Part shown: one piece after another, positions 1 to 12,023 of the stretch
How positions within the stretch are numbered: position 1 is the first letter of the stretch
How the letters are laid out: each line of letters opens with the position of its first letter
Source: Aaosphaeria pasadenensis
Lineage: Eukaryota; Ascomycota; Dothideomycetes; Pleosporales
NCBI GenBank assembly: GCA_022813625.1
Contig: JAKLMB010000007.1
Span: 806,001-870,000, forward strand
Reading direction: 5' to 3'
DNA length: 64,000 bases
Notes under the pieces: generated by a model
What the model saw: the letters and a program-made list of their open reading frames with translations, nothing else
Told to the model about the DNA's origin: nothing
Databases searched by the model: none
Made by a program: the position numbers and the translations under genes

Positions 1-249
1 GATCCATCGCCAATTGATCCCGGAGAAAGAGCATTAAGAGTCACGACGGGATTGAAGACCAGAAAATTTACCAAATTACCTACAAACCCGATTGCTTGGA
101 GCGATAAGACTAGGAGGAGAGAAGAGCAAAGGAGAGAGATGTGGGAAAATCAGAAGAGGACCTTGGATCAGATCCTTGAGATTACGAGAAATGCGGTGGA
201 TGTGCTTCAGCTACCCGATGATGCCTTTGACGATGCCGACGATATTTGA
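1..249 (+). CDS. C-terminal end of an unknown protein (partial)
   Basis: The frame is open from the first base of the window to a TGA at 247-249, giving 82 C-terminal residues. The tail is highly charged: an Arg/Glu/Lys-rich stretch (SDKTRRREEQRREMWENQ) is followed by an acidic end (DDAFDDADDI). The charged stretch could form a helix or short coiled coil. No domain is recognised and the start lies outside the window. Being open to the window edge, with protein-like composition, is the only support for a real exon. Confidence 0.5.
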   Translation, partial: DPSPIDPGERALRVTTGLKTRKFTKLPTNPIAWSDKTRRREEQRREMWENQKRTLDQILEITRNAVDVLQLPDDAFDDADDI

Positions 250-528
250 GGACACGCAGGAGGTCACGTCCGGCTTGGCCTCGTCTCATCGCTAGGCTAA
301 GTGCGCACGGGATATCTCTTCACATATGAACGACGAATCTTTTCGACCAGTGCAGTATTTACGAACTCAATTTTTGTAACGAACAAACCGACCTTCCGAA
401 CACTACCTGCACATGATCCTTGCACCGGAACAAGATATGGGATGCTGTCACGCCGAGGCTTCGTGCGAGGTATCATCCGCGCCCCGAACAAAATATGACC
501 ATACTGTGCCCGCTGTGCATCATGCACC

Positions 529-1648
529 CTAAGGCAACGGTTGACTCCCCAGCCTTTTCACAGTATTATCGGCCTTAATCTCGTAAATCTCAAACGGCGG
601 CTTGAATCCGCACTCGACATAAGCGACCAGACGACAACTCTGTGGAATAGCTTCACGGTATACCTTACACTCCTGAGGCAGCACCTTGTTCAGGTTCGTC
701 CAGTTGTCCACGTTCAATCCCATGTTCTCAGTGGCATAAGGATCATCATCCCAAAACCTGCATAATTCGTTCCAATCGTCACTTATATCGACTATTATGC
801 AAAGATACTTCAGCCTTTCCATCGTCTTGACAATCTTGAGTTCCCGCCTGTTCCTTGACAGATAGAGTTCTTTATTGAGTTGGGCCTGTCGACTATAGGT
901 GTTGTGTAGCGTGAGATGCTGTATCTGCGAATAGAGCTGCGGCGGCACAATTTCAAAGAAGACGTGGAAAGTCTCTTTGTCGTCGAAAGCGAAATGGTTA
1001 CGGGAATACAAGATCGAACTTGTCTCGACATACCTGCACGGAAACATTAGTAACAGTAGTCCCGCTTCATCGGCGGAGGGGCAACACGAACGCAAGTTTG
1101 CAACAGCGAAGGACGGCATTGAACGCAACCTGCGATGACTCCGTTCTCTCCTCGCGCGTGCATTTATGGTATGGAGAGCCGTTCTCAGGTTCCTTGCACA
1201 CCATTCCCCGAAGATCAATGGATCCGCTTTCTGTCTTCCGGAGGAAGAAGTCAATTCGCTCGTTCGAGCACAACACGAGATCCCAGATGACCTCCCGGAT
1301 TTCGGTATGAAGGCGCGAGAAAAGAGGTGATAGTGGTTGTTGGCTGAAGTTACTTGGTTTTCCTTCTCCAGCGGCTGCTTCGACACCAATATCCGTGCTG
1401 TAGTTCCATTTAGATGTGTCGGTTAGATGTCGTCCTCGATCTAGAGATTGCACATCCAACTTGAAAGCACGTTCCAGAGAGTTCCTCGCTTCTATTATGG
1501 GCTGTCTCGTACTATCTCCACCCTTCCCCTCATGATCTCTTTTCCATAACTTCTTGCCTACGGGATTGACTTTCGATAGCAACTTTGGCAATGTTCGATG
1601 CGTTTGGTCGTCGGTTTTTGGCTTGGATTTTGAAGTGAAAGAATTCAT
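529..1648 (-). CDS. DUF7730-like / F-box-like fungal protein
   Basis: Two exons, 1648-1092 and 1033-529, join in frame across a 58-bp intron (donor GTTCGT, branch TACTAAT, acceptor TGCAG) to give 353 residues. The splice restores the run CCKLA-YVETSSILYS. After a basic, low-complexity N-terminus comes the pattern usual in this large fungal family: a PLFSRLHTEIREVIWDLVL segment that resembles an F-box-like start, then an R-C-C-K-L-A / Y-V-E-T / LYSRNHFAFDD block, then a region on local residue comparisons. The family is expanded in ascomycetes and its biochemical role is unknown; an adaptor role is often suggested for such F-box-like proteins. No signal peptide or membrane segment was seen. 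Confidence 0.75.
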
Positions 1649-2499
1649 AGTGTATGTAGTGTTGGTGTTTTCTGAGCAGAAATTATGGAATCAGGTAGTC
1701 ACATGGGATAGTTATATCAAGGAAACGTTGCCTAATCGTAAATGCCATCGATGCAGGTATGCGGCGGCTTATGCGTCATCGTCATGCCTCGGCTTGGCGG
1801 TGGGACGACGTGCATGATCGTCATAGTTGGTAGATATGTTACGATGGCATGTTTGGTATCATTTTGTCCTGCTATCAAAATTCACGTCGAACACTAATTG
1901 TGAAGTGATGCATTCATGACACTGATTAATGTTGAATGGCAACTAGTGGGAAAGTCAAGCCTAGGGTGCAACACGTGACCGTACCTTGCATCCCTAGTCG
2001 GGTTTACAGGGAGAGGTCCAATTGTTGTAGAGTAAGGCGACCAGTTACGAGTAGTTTTACAGTTGTTTGAAACCTTGATAGAGCGAGCATCATATCTCAT
2101 TAGGGATTGTAGCCGTGATATAAGTGGTGTTTGTCTACATTAAAGTTACTATTACTACCTAGGTGTCTGAAGTCGTTGTCTATTCGACGACTTGTTTCTA
2201 CTATATTACATTACACGCTGTTCATCATCTCTCAACTCCTCCCAATACTGTGCGTCAAGCACTAAAGCGCCGAAAAAAGTGTTTCATGGGTATTCAAACC
2301 AAATAATCGCTGACATGTGTACTGTACTGTGCACGCCCGAATTAAAGAACAAAGGGCCGTATGCTTTTTTACTACTTGTGATCGTCATCCAGTGAATGCT
2401 CACATATCCAATCTCCTGCTGATCATCGGTGATCTATCATCGAAACCAAGAGTTGTGCAATATCGTACAAGGGAAGTTGCGCGGTGTGGGGAGGGTTGC
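1649..2499 (-). other. Intergenic, no gene seen
   Basis: About 850 bp between the start of the DUF7730-like gene and the stop of the wall-protein gene. It should hold the promoter of the former and the 3' end of the latter. Only short open frames without protein-like composition are present. The stretch at 2100-2250 is AT-rich. Confidence 0.5.
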
Positions 2500-3423
2500 T
2501 CATAGGAAAACGGCTGCGCCGAGTATCCCGATAAGTGCACTGATCATCTTCGGCAATGCAACTGATTGTGCGCCTCCAGAAGATTCTGTAGGCACCGAAG
2601 GTGAGGTTTCTCCGATGGAGCTTGGCTTGGGAACGTCTTGGGTAGAGGCCGTCGATGCGGTGGAGGTGGAACTCGAAGCAGGTAACGTAGCAGTGGAGAT
2701 CGTTCCATTCTTTGAGCTGCTGGATGAGGCAGAGATTGACACTGAAAGAGTGCTTGGTTCGAATGAATGTTTCGTTAGGGGTGTGGCCGAAGATGGACTT
2801 GCAGTGGTGGAGGAAGCGGTGCTGGCAATGCTGGTGGAAGCGATCGAAGAACTCAAAGGCGCTGGCGGGTTGAGCAGTGATGCAACGATGCTAACTTGGT
2901 GGCATTGGTCCCCAATGCTCTGGTCATAGAGATTGCCAAAAGCTCCACTCATACAGCGATACCATACGGTCGAGCCGCCCAGAGCAAGGGAGCTATTCTC
3001 GCAAACTGAAAATCCGCCAGTGTAGATTGTACCCGCCTGAGGAGGACCATCGAATTGAAATTGGCGATTGGCAACGATGGCACCGATGCGGCCGATTGGA
3101 TCGCGAAGTATGCCGTCTTTTAACGAGACTTCAAGTGCTCCTGCAGTCAACTATATATCAGTTAGTGGGTGGACTTCAGAGAGCAAGCCTAGATGACCTC
3201 TAAGGCTACGTTGATGAATCTGTGGGTTTAGACATACCGCTGATGTAGAATCACGACGATCATGAGAGCCTAATTGGGTAGCAATGCCAATGGTGAAGTT
3301 GCTTTCGACAGTCTGCTCACAGCCAGGAGGTGGTGGAGCGGACGGAGCGATGCCTTCTTCCACTGCCTGCGCGAGAATGCTAGGTACGCAAGACAGTAGG
3401 ATGAGGCAGAGTGAGGTATGCAT
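2500..3423 (-). CDS. GPI-anchored PIR-like cell-wall mannoprotein
   Basis: Two exons, 3423-3238 and 3150-2500, are joined across an 87-bp intron (GTATGT...CTAAC...TAG) to give 278 residues. The start at 3423 opens a clean signal peptide ending near ...SILAQ. Residues about 30-130 match the C-terminal domain of PIR1-type covalently linked wall proteins: an FTIGIATQ start, the LKDGILRD motif, an FQFDGPPQAG segment and conserved Cys in FSVCEN, YRCMSG and DQCHQ. A long Ser/Thr-rich stalk follows, then a hydrophobic tail (SALIGILGAAVFL) typical of a GPI attachment signal. Expected location is the outer face of the plasma membrane or the glucan wall. The longer upstream open frame (to 3789) is rejected as the start because it would bury the signal peptide. 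Confidence 0.85.
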
Positions 3424-5721
3424 GATGAATGGGAAGAATTGCGAAGAGTAAAGCGATGTGATATGGTGTTTTATCTTTGAATGGTTTTGGGAGCGAGTTT
3501 TCGGTGAAGCAGCTCTGGTGGTGCTTGTGAAGGTGAGAGAAGATAGCTGTGAAGAGCGGGAGCAAGAATTGAATGGGTCAGCGGCGAGTGAAATAAAGAA
3601 GGGTAGAGATATAATATAGAGTAAATGAGAGATAGAAGAACGAGGAGGGGCGTGGAGGTGAGGAGGCGAGAAGAAATGTGAGGGCGTAGGAGGTTGGTTT
3701 ATGTGATGGGTTTGGTGTAACGGACCACGTACCTTGGATGGGCAGGTACTCATGCACTCAGGGACTGTACTACCAATCCGACCCGCCACCGAACGAGTAT
3801 TCTGTACATTGTATCTACGCCTTTCTACTCAGTGCTACTGTATACCAGGTACCTACTGTGTACTCCGTAGTATGTACGGATCACTGTGCTCTGTACTCCA
3901 CAATCCGTACGCAGTAATAATTGTTGCGGAACACAGCCAGCAAGGATATTCACCCACAGCAACCGATCCATCGCGTGCCTGGCGATCGATTTCTCCAACC
4001 AGTTTAGCCTGTTTGGATATACATTATCGGCGTGACCCTTCTCTGAAATACATGGCCAATTGAATCTTGCATGTCCTTGGTTGACAGCATGCGAAACTTG
4101 AAAGTTGTAACGGGAATACATCGCAATTCATTAAAACAAAACGCCACCTTTTGGGAATTCTTCTAAGAAGTTAGTTATTCGAACCGGATTATCGCTACAC
4201 CTTCGCAGTGATCATACTGTTTCGTGACCTAAGATTTTTTTTTGACAGTCTTGTTCAGAGGTGTCGGCGGTGGCCGGGAGATCTGGAATTCCTCACACTC
4301 TATCCAACAACGTGGAATTTCCCCCGTGGCAGTAGCCTCTAGAACTTCATTCTTACATGCCCAGATGCCCGACCCGGTAACCAAGCTGCCCGGTGACATC
4401 ATCACTGAGCCTGACTGAGGTCCTCGTTCGCCAACTTCATCAACGAGTTCCTTGGGTCACAGGAGGAGATTGGGGAACCGGGCATATCTCTCTATACAAT
4501 TGTGTGATTATATTGCGAAATCACATACTCCATGCCGTCGAATCTGTGGCCTGAAGAATGTGTCCATGACTGCCAAATAAAGGTGTTGATTTAGAAAAAG
4601 ATGAGGCTATAGGGAGTATTCCGATTGGAGTTCCGCGAGGTTGGTGCATCGTAAGGCTGCATTGCATTGCGCTGTCCCACCAACGCTCTCTATCCTCTCG
4701 CGTACCCCCCAGCCACCACTGTTGCATCCCATCCATCTTCTCACGATCTGTGGTCTAGAATAATGGTGTTTTCGGGGCCATTTTTTCCGTAGCTTAGTCA
4801 GGTCTTTCATTCTTTGCGAAGGCTCATATCTTCTGGGGTTGGGGCGTTTGAGAAATGGGTTGATTGACGACTGATAATGAATGCAGGCCTTACGAAGTTT
4901 GTGCAACGCACATCTATCGTAGAGGAAACAATAATGTTCCCGTATTCTCTGTTCCAAGTGAATCATGTGAGCTTCTAAATGGATTCATTCCTTCGATGGT
5001 CGAAAGAACCCGCGGCAACCACTTTGAAACGGGATGGTTTATGGGACATTGAGAAACACGATATGAAGCAATAGATTTACGATGGGGCATGGCAGCTTAC
5101 AGTGACATCGATCGATGCTGAGGTAATGAACTGATCATTGTATTGTCAACCTATATCCAAATGTTTCGGCACCTAGGTTTATAGGAGTGGATATCCTGTT
5201 GTGTAGGTAGTCATAGTAGATAGCGACAGTTGGTCCGTATTCATCGGGAGATCGGCCATCAAGCTTTGTTCCTGGCCCTCTGATTGGCCGCTCACTGGAC
5301 TAAAGCAACATCAGCGAACCCCCAAATTCCTTTCTTCCCCCAGATTGTTTCCTCCACCATCCCTTGGCCTGCCTGGATTTCTTACTTAACCTGTCTCTTC
5401 TCTATTCCGTGATATAGCAGACGCCGTCATTATCTCGAGTATCTCGCTCCCTGTTCTATGTTTCTTGTTTTCGCGATATCCACTAAATTCTTCAATTCCG
5501 CTTCGACTCCGCCCATCAAGCCACAATGCCAAGTCCCGTATCCAATGCGGCTGTTCTCAGCCTCACTCGACTTCAAGCAGGCAGCTCGCGTCTGCGGGGT
5601 GTCAATGTCGCCCAAGCGCACTCTTGTCCTTCACGCCCATTATAGACGACCACCGTTCTTCGTCTTTGATTCTTTAATCCGTTCTTCGTTTCATCCTGTG
5701 TGATAAGCCCTCGGCCCTAGA
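3424..5721. other. Long divergent intergenic region, no gene supported
   Basis: This 2.3-kb stretch separates the wall-protein gene (minus) from the Gln-rich gene (plus). Around 3840-3930 are short TAC/GTA-rich repeats, including the inverted repeat TCCGTA-gtatg-TACGGA at 3864-3880. From about 5290 to 5640 the plus strand is C/T-rich, as in many fungal promoters and 5' leaders, and it probably belongs to the gene starting at 5722. Open frames at 4521-5052 lack protein-like composition. Confidence 0.5.
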
Positions 5722-7993
5722 ATGTCGCATTTTCCACAGGCTCCTCCTCCGGGAGCGTATGTGCCGCCCAACGACCAACAGTCGCAGTACTCGCAGCAAC
5801 AGCAACAGCAAATATCGCCCTCAACTTACCAGCCGAATGCGATGAATCCCACAAACACAGCAAACTACGGGTATCAGAATACAACGCAGAAGCAGAGCTC
5901 CACGGCGGCATTCGGCAAGATGTTCGATCAGGCCGTTGCATCCGGGAAGCCGATGTTTAACAAGTTTGGGAAGACGATAAGTTCCAAGTTGGGCAACAAA
6001 CCAATGGGTCAAGGCACTCCGCAGCATCTGCAGAACTATCAAAACTATCAAAATCATCAGCAGCAGCAGAACCCGCAACAGTCCCAGACATTCGGCGCCC
6101 AAACCCAGCAGCCACAACAGCAGCAATGGGGTCAGCAGGCCCCTCAAAGTACCTATGGGACCCCTCAGCAATCGCCGTATCCAGCGTCAAATTACGGAAC
6201 GCCTGCATCGGCAAACTCGGGCCAGAGCAATTATTTTCCCCAGACGAATCAACCCATGAATCAGCAGGTACCGCAATCGCAATCGCAGCCGACCGAATCG
6301 GGCTACAATCCAACTCAGTATACGCAAGAGAGTGTTGGAAATATACCTGGACAACAAGCGCAGGGAACTGGCTATGACGGACAATACAACCAAGCACAAA
6401 GTCAACCACAGGGTCAGACACAGGGCCAGGCTCAGTTTCAACAAAATCCACCCCAGTATGCCCCAAGTCCCGACCAGCAGAGTGGTGTGGTGGGAACCTC
6501 GATGTCCCCAGTCAGTTCGCCTCCTCCACTTGCATCCCAGGCAAATCTACCCCAGAACTTTGGACAGCCTAGTGTGCCGAACCCGCAGCACCAATGGAAC
6601 CCCCAGGCGCCAACTGTGGGAGGTGCATCATTCGACGGCACAGTGTCTTCGCCGACCGTATCCCAAGTGCAAGCCTTTAATCCTACACCTCCACCTCCAC
6701 AATATGGAGGAACGGGCAGTGCTGCTGTCCAGACTATTGATCATCAGCCACAGCCACAGATACAGCAACAACAACCTCAATCCCAACAATATCCGCAGCA
6801 GCAACCCAATCAATCACATCAGTATGGACTCCCAAATTCCAATCCAGACCAAACGTATCACCAGGAAACGCAGCAAGCTTTACAACAGCAGCCACCAACC
6901 CAAGACCAGCGTCCCCCCGAGCAACATCCGCAGCCATGGGAAGCTACACCTCCCGTAGCACCCCATTCTCATACTCCCAGTCAGAGTGTGCCTCCAATGA
7001 CTCCTCCACCGCAGACTACTGGCCAATCTCCGGCACCGCCAACAGACAATGCACATAAACCTGTCACCGATCGACCACCCACAGAGTTTGTCGCGGAACT
7101 ACCTGCTGACCTTGGCAACCTTAGCCTTCTGGAGAACGCAAAACCCCAATCACCGTCCTACCAAGCCTACCAGCCGCCATCATCAAACGGCCGTCAGAGC
7201 AGCTCGCCCGCTAACAGATTCAGTGTCCCCAGGCGAGCGGTTAGCACTAGTAGCCTACCACTAGCAGATCCATGGAGGGTAGCCGATACAGCCACAGAAC
7301 TGCCAACTCGGGAATTTTACATCATTGCAGACCTTGTCTTCGATGTCCTAGACAGAAAGTTCGAACCCCAGGGCACGGGTTTGTTGGAGGCTAGCAAGAT
7401 CCTGCAAAGCTGGAGGATGCAAGGGGAAATCGTCGATGCTGCAGCTCGTAAGCCTTTCCCTTTGACGAACCCGGCAAATTCATTTTATTGACCTCTCTGC
7501 AGAACTATTCGAGTATAACACGTACAGCGCATTTTCACGGATCTGGAGCTTGAGAAACATTCCGCATATACTCGTGCCCTGCCAACCCTCATTGATGCCA
7601 TCCTTCAATTTCCAACAGCAGACCCATTCCCAAGAAATGGCTGTGCCCTCTGCACTCAACGGCACCCCATACCCAACCTACATGCCCGCCCTCAATCGGG
7701 CAGGGTGGTACAAGTATCTATTCCAGGAATCCCTCCTCGAACCGCAGCACCTGGATAAGTTGTTGACATCCTTCTGTGCCGAATCGTACAAGCCAGGTGT
7801 ACTCAACCAGCCTGATCTGCAACGCTTGGATCGGAACCAGTCTCCAGCTCTTGTGGCAAGAGCGAGTGCCCTCCGGCAGGCGGTCAATCAGGTCTGTCAA
7901 GAGATAGCCGCCGAGATGCACGCCAAACAGGCAGGAAGTGCATCGCCGCCACCGGCTCCCCAAGCACATGCCACCTTCCATAATCCTCAATAA
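5722..7993 (+). CDS. Gln/Pro-rich protein with conserved C-terminal domain
   Basis: Exons 5722-7447 and 7503-7993 join across a 55-bp intron (GTAAGC...CTGCAG) to give 738 residues. Residues about 1-500 are Gln-, Pro-, Asn- and Tyr-rich and disordered, with several poly-Gln tracts from CAG/CAA runs. Embedded near residue 65-95 is a non-repetitive segment (AFGKMFDQAVASGKPMFNKFG). The C-terminal part, from about residue 525, is ordered (LPTREFYIIADLVFDVLDRKFEPQ, then after the intron LFEYNTYSAFSRIW and WYKYLFQESLLEPQHLDKL) and looks like a helical domain that I cannot name. The composition resembles prion-like or condensate-forming regulators. A scaffold or RNA/chromatin role is conceivable, but nothing in the sequence fixes it. 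Confidence 0.8.
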
Positions 7994-8511
7994 CTAAATC
8001 ATGTATCTCCACCGCATTGTCAGCTAAATTAATCTATGATAGACAAATAGTTCAATCCTGATCATATTCCGAAATTTGTCTTCACTTGATTTGTCTACAG
8101 TCCTTCTTGTGATCCTTGACTTTTATTGAAATCCCTCTCCGTTCACCGTCGGGCAGCAGTTGATGAGAAACCCCAAAGCTCCGAAGATCTGGCTCTAGGA
8201 TGTACTCCCTCCTCTCTGCCTTCTAGCACGTAGAAGGAGAAGGATTCGCTTGACTCCATGAAGAAAAGGGAGAAAAATATCAATTTTGAAGTTCTATTTT
8301 CATGACCTGTTAAACTATTGAAGAACATCTCCCCTTAAAGTTACAGATGGGTATCTCATACAAACCATTAATGAAATATTGTTAACCAGGAACAAAGAGA
8401 AACCTGACCAGCGTTTCCCAGTACCTTTGAATCTAATCACAAGAGAAACAAGAGGAGTCATTTTATCCAAAGTACTTCCTTCCCAATTCCATGGGCAGGC
8501 CATGACGTGGA
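7994..8511. other. Convergent 3' spacer
   Basis: 518 bp lie between two converging stop codons (7993 plus, 8512 minus). The stretch is AT-rich and should contain the poly(A) regions of both neighbours. No gene is supported. Confidence 0.5.
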
Positions 8512-11500
8512 CTAGTACCAGAAGTCGGGATAGTCAAGGTCGACCCAGGGCATGTCGCACTGTGCATCCATCCTCCGATGACACTTTTTCCTCCAAAACT
8601 TCTTGTACGGCTTGCACCCATTATCTTCAAGATCGTCGTTGACGTAGCTGAAGTCGTCCCGCCCGTCGCCACCTTTGTCCCAGTTCTTGGAGAATCGACT
8701 CCAGAGCTTACACATGCCGACGTCGAGCTCTGCGTCGTTAGCGGTGTCCTTATGCTCCTCGTAGTACTTCCAGTAGACCCTGCACGCCTCGTAGTTGTGA
8801 TAATAGTTGCCTTTGTCTTTATTCTCCTGATGCGAACCTGCTCCAGGTTTCATGACACCCTTGTAGAAGACGTTACACATGTTGATGAGATAGGCAGCGG
8901 GGTTTGTCTTCTTGAGCACGGAGAGCGGTCCCTCGCGACAATCCTCGATAACGTCGTCTTCGTACTCCCAATGCCTAGCCAGCCACACGGACGAAGCCCA
9001 GAACAACTCCGACTGGCTTCCGTATTTGTCACCGCAGGTGCATGGCCATGTCCCTGACGACGCGGAATGGGATCTACTGAGTCGGAGGTAGTCGCTCTTG
9101 CAAACCGGCAGCATGGGCGTGGTGTCCTTGAGATCTTGTTGGTACGGATCGAGGTTGAACTCTCCGCTCAGGAAGCCGTCCACCAAGCCCTTGTTGTAAG
9201 TGTCGTAGGAAGCATTAACCAGCGCCACCTCACTGATGTTATAGGGATCCAAGCTTGCCCGGATATTCCTCACGCCCCCGTAGTTGAGGCCGAATAGCTC
9301 CTCGTGCTGCTGATGGACGGGCTCGTAACAACCCGAGAGGCATGCGGTATCTCCATAGTAATGAACATCACCAGGGTGGCTTTCCTTGGCCTCCCTGCCG
9401 ACTGCGTCGGCAGATGTGCACTTGACATAGCATTGCTGATCTGTGTAGATTTTGGAGATGAGATTATTTTTCATCTTGTTCAAAACCTGATCAGAAACGG
9501 CTTCCGAGGCCTCTGGGAAGATCTCTAGTTTGCGAAGGGCGATGAAGTTGGCGTAGGTGGAATACCGGAGCTTCAGGTGAGTAACCAGAGGCGGCTCCCA
9601 GGTTTCGGCTTCAAGGTGGGGAGGAGTGTTAAGCCTCTCCATAGTCTTCACCAGCTTGTCTTTGACATGATCGACAGCATTTTGGATGTAAAGGTAGCAC
9701 TGACCCCCACCCTCTGTGCTCTTTTCGTACGTTCCAGGCCCACATTTCCTTTGCTTTATCTCACTTGTAAAGTAGGGTTCATTCGCTTCCCATGAGAACA
9801 TGTTACTGGTGGGAAACTCGCTGTATGACCAGGCATCGTTGAGAGACCGCTTCATCATTTTGACTGGTTCCGAGAGACCAAACGCTTGCAGAGTGTCGAC
9901 AAATCCAAGCAGATCGTGGGTAGCAGCAATATTAGACTTCAACTCTAGATCTGCACCACGTTTCTGGGTGTCCCTTTTGTGATAGCCCGTCGAGGATTCC
10001 TCGATCGAGGCCTGTGGGGTGCCCACCTTCCATTGGAACTTATGGCTGTCGGAGGTACCATCGAGGCCGCGCTTGTTGATCCCATCGAATTTGACACCAC
10101 CAAGGATGTCGCGCCATGAAAGATGGTCCAGTGCCGTAGAAAGCACGTAGTCTATGTTCATTACGCCAGAAAGATTCTGCGGCTTGATGTCTGCCGTAGG
10201 GAACTGATTCTCAGGCTTGCGTAAATTCTGCCAACGATGGACGATACTGTTTTCGTGGCTTTCGAGAAGCTTTACCAGTGCCTCGATCCGGAGGGGCTTT
10301 CCATCTTGATGACGGAAGTGTGGAATCAGCTTGCCACCGAGCTCCCAAAAGTCCTGTGCATCGCTGGCGTGAGAAGTTTGCTCACGCCGTTCCTCCGCAT
10401 CTAGCACAAATGGCACAGAACGGTTTGTCACCGGTTGACCTCTCTCGCAAGCTGTTGTACGTTTCTCTCCGTCGATCCTGAACAGTACCGAGGTGCGATC
10501 TACAACATGCTGTCGGGTGTCATTAAGAGACGCCTGTGGGTCCATGGCGGGATTGTAGACTTCAACGAACCAAGGGGTGTGGCTGATGTTGGTACGAGCG
10601 TAGAGGCTGTGTTCATCAGATATTGCATCCGTCTGGTCGGCAATTGTGAATGCCTCATGGATTCCAAAGACACCAGTTAGAAGAGAACTTTTGCTTCCTT
10701 TGGCGGGCAAAGACCTTTCCCAAATAGTAGAAAGAGAGGGCCTCCAGACCCCATCTCCGGAAGAGGACGCAGAATCGAGAGGGGACAACAGGGGGAGATT
10801 CTCGCCAGAGGAAGATGCCGAATTAGCTAACGAATTGGGAGGTCCCTTGTGAATCTTGGGGGGACGGAAACCTTTGGACTGAAGAAATGGGATGCGACTT
10901 TTTACCCTTCCCATTTTGCCCACCAGTTTACTGACCGGTTTCGTGACCAAGTTAACCATTTTGCTGGAAATTCTTCCAGCAGCCCACTCCGCCGTTTTGA
11001 TGCCCAAGAGGCTTCCCCCTTCAGCGAGCTTCTCGACTCCCATGGCGATCTTCGTTCCAACGCTCTGAAAGGTACCAATCAAGGAGGCCTTGATAGTGTG
11101 TATGGCAGCTGAGCCGTACGCTTGCATAGTGGCGAGCGTCCCCATCTCGGCCGCAGAGACAACAGAGATTGCTTCGAAGACAGGGGCCATTGCTATGAAA
11201 CCGTCCCCCAGGGTGACGACCGTGATGATTGTGCCCAAGATACTTAGAACAATGTTCAAGATGTCGATGCTACAAAGTTGCTTCTTCTCACTCGTTGGAG
11301 AGTGGAAGAAGATTTCGCCAATTTCACCGCAAACCGCTTGGAGTTTTCGCTTTGCAACTTCGATCGCCTTGATGAATTGGTCCGTTTCTGCATAAGCCTT
11401 GCGTATTGCCTCGAGAGTATAGATGATTCGGCGAGCGGTATGACGTTGGTCTGACCAGTATGCTCGAATGTAGGCGTTCGATGGCATATTGGTGCAGTAC

Positions 11501-12023
11501 CCCGGGGTTGAGAGGCTGCAAGTCATGCTGTCCCAATTCAGCAAGTCCAATGCAAAGAACTGAATCTGAGACATACCCGGGCGTGTCTTTTAGAGATGTC
11601 AGTAAATATGGTTTTCTCTTGGGATCAAAAGAAAGGCCAAGACGTTACCTTCAGAGTCTCGAGGTACCGATCAAATGATTGTTGCGACCACTCCTCCAGA
11701 AAGTCGATCCATCTGGATTCATAGAAGTTCATTTCCGTGGGATGAAAGAAAAGTTCCTGAGCTATTGCGTCTGCAACCTTTTGCTCGTGGTCCCGGGCTG
11801 TTTTGGAAGAGTCGTCCTGCTGTCCTGATGTCTCATGTCCCAACCTTCCAATGTCAACCCCATGTACCTGGGCTTCGGCTTGGAATGTGAAGAGGACAAG
11901 AATGAGAAACCAGCTCAGACACGTGAATAGCTTTGTGTATCGAAGCGAAATCGATGGTGGTAGAGGATTTATGCTTGAGCCAAACGGCTCAAGCATATTG
12001 GGGGCTAATAGTGAATGCAACAT
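8512..12023 (-). CDS. Very large secreted orphan protein with dibasic sites
   Basis: Exons 12023-11649 and 11586-8512 (62-bp intron, GTAACG...TACTGAC...AAAAG) give 1149 residues. The N-terminus has a hydrophobic signal segment (SWFLILVLFTFQAEA, about residues 37-51); a second in-frame Met lies ten residues in. A longer hydrophobic stretch at about 232-274 may be membrane-inserted or a buried helix. Ser-rich linkers follow, then Lys-Arg pairs at about 630, 662, 667 and 704, which are possible Kex2 processing sites. The C-terminal 400 residues are Cys-, Tyr- and Trp-rich (pairs such as YVKCTS, CLSGCYE, WPCTCGDK), which suggests a disulfide-bonded extracellular domain. I recognise no family. It could be a secreted effector-like protein, a precursor cut into chains, or a wall-associated protein. 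Confidence 0.8.

Noticed and set aside
4521..5052. Overlapping minus and plus open frames in the long intergenic region
   Set aside because: Neither shows protein-like composition or splice-supported extension.
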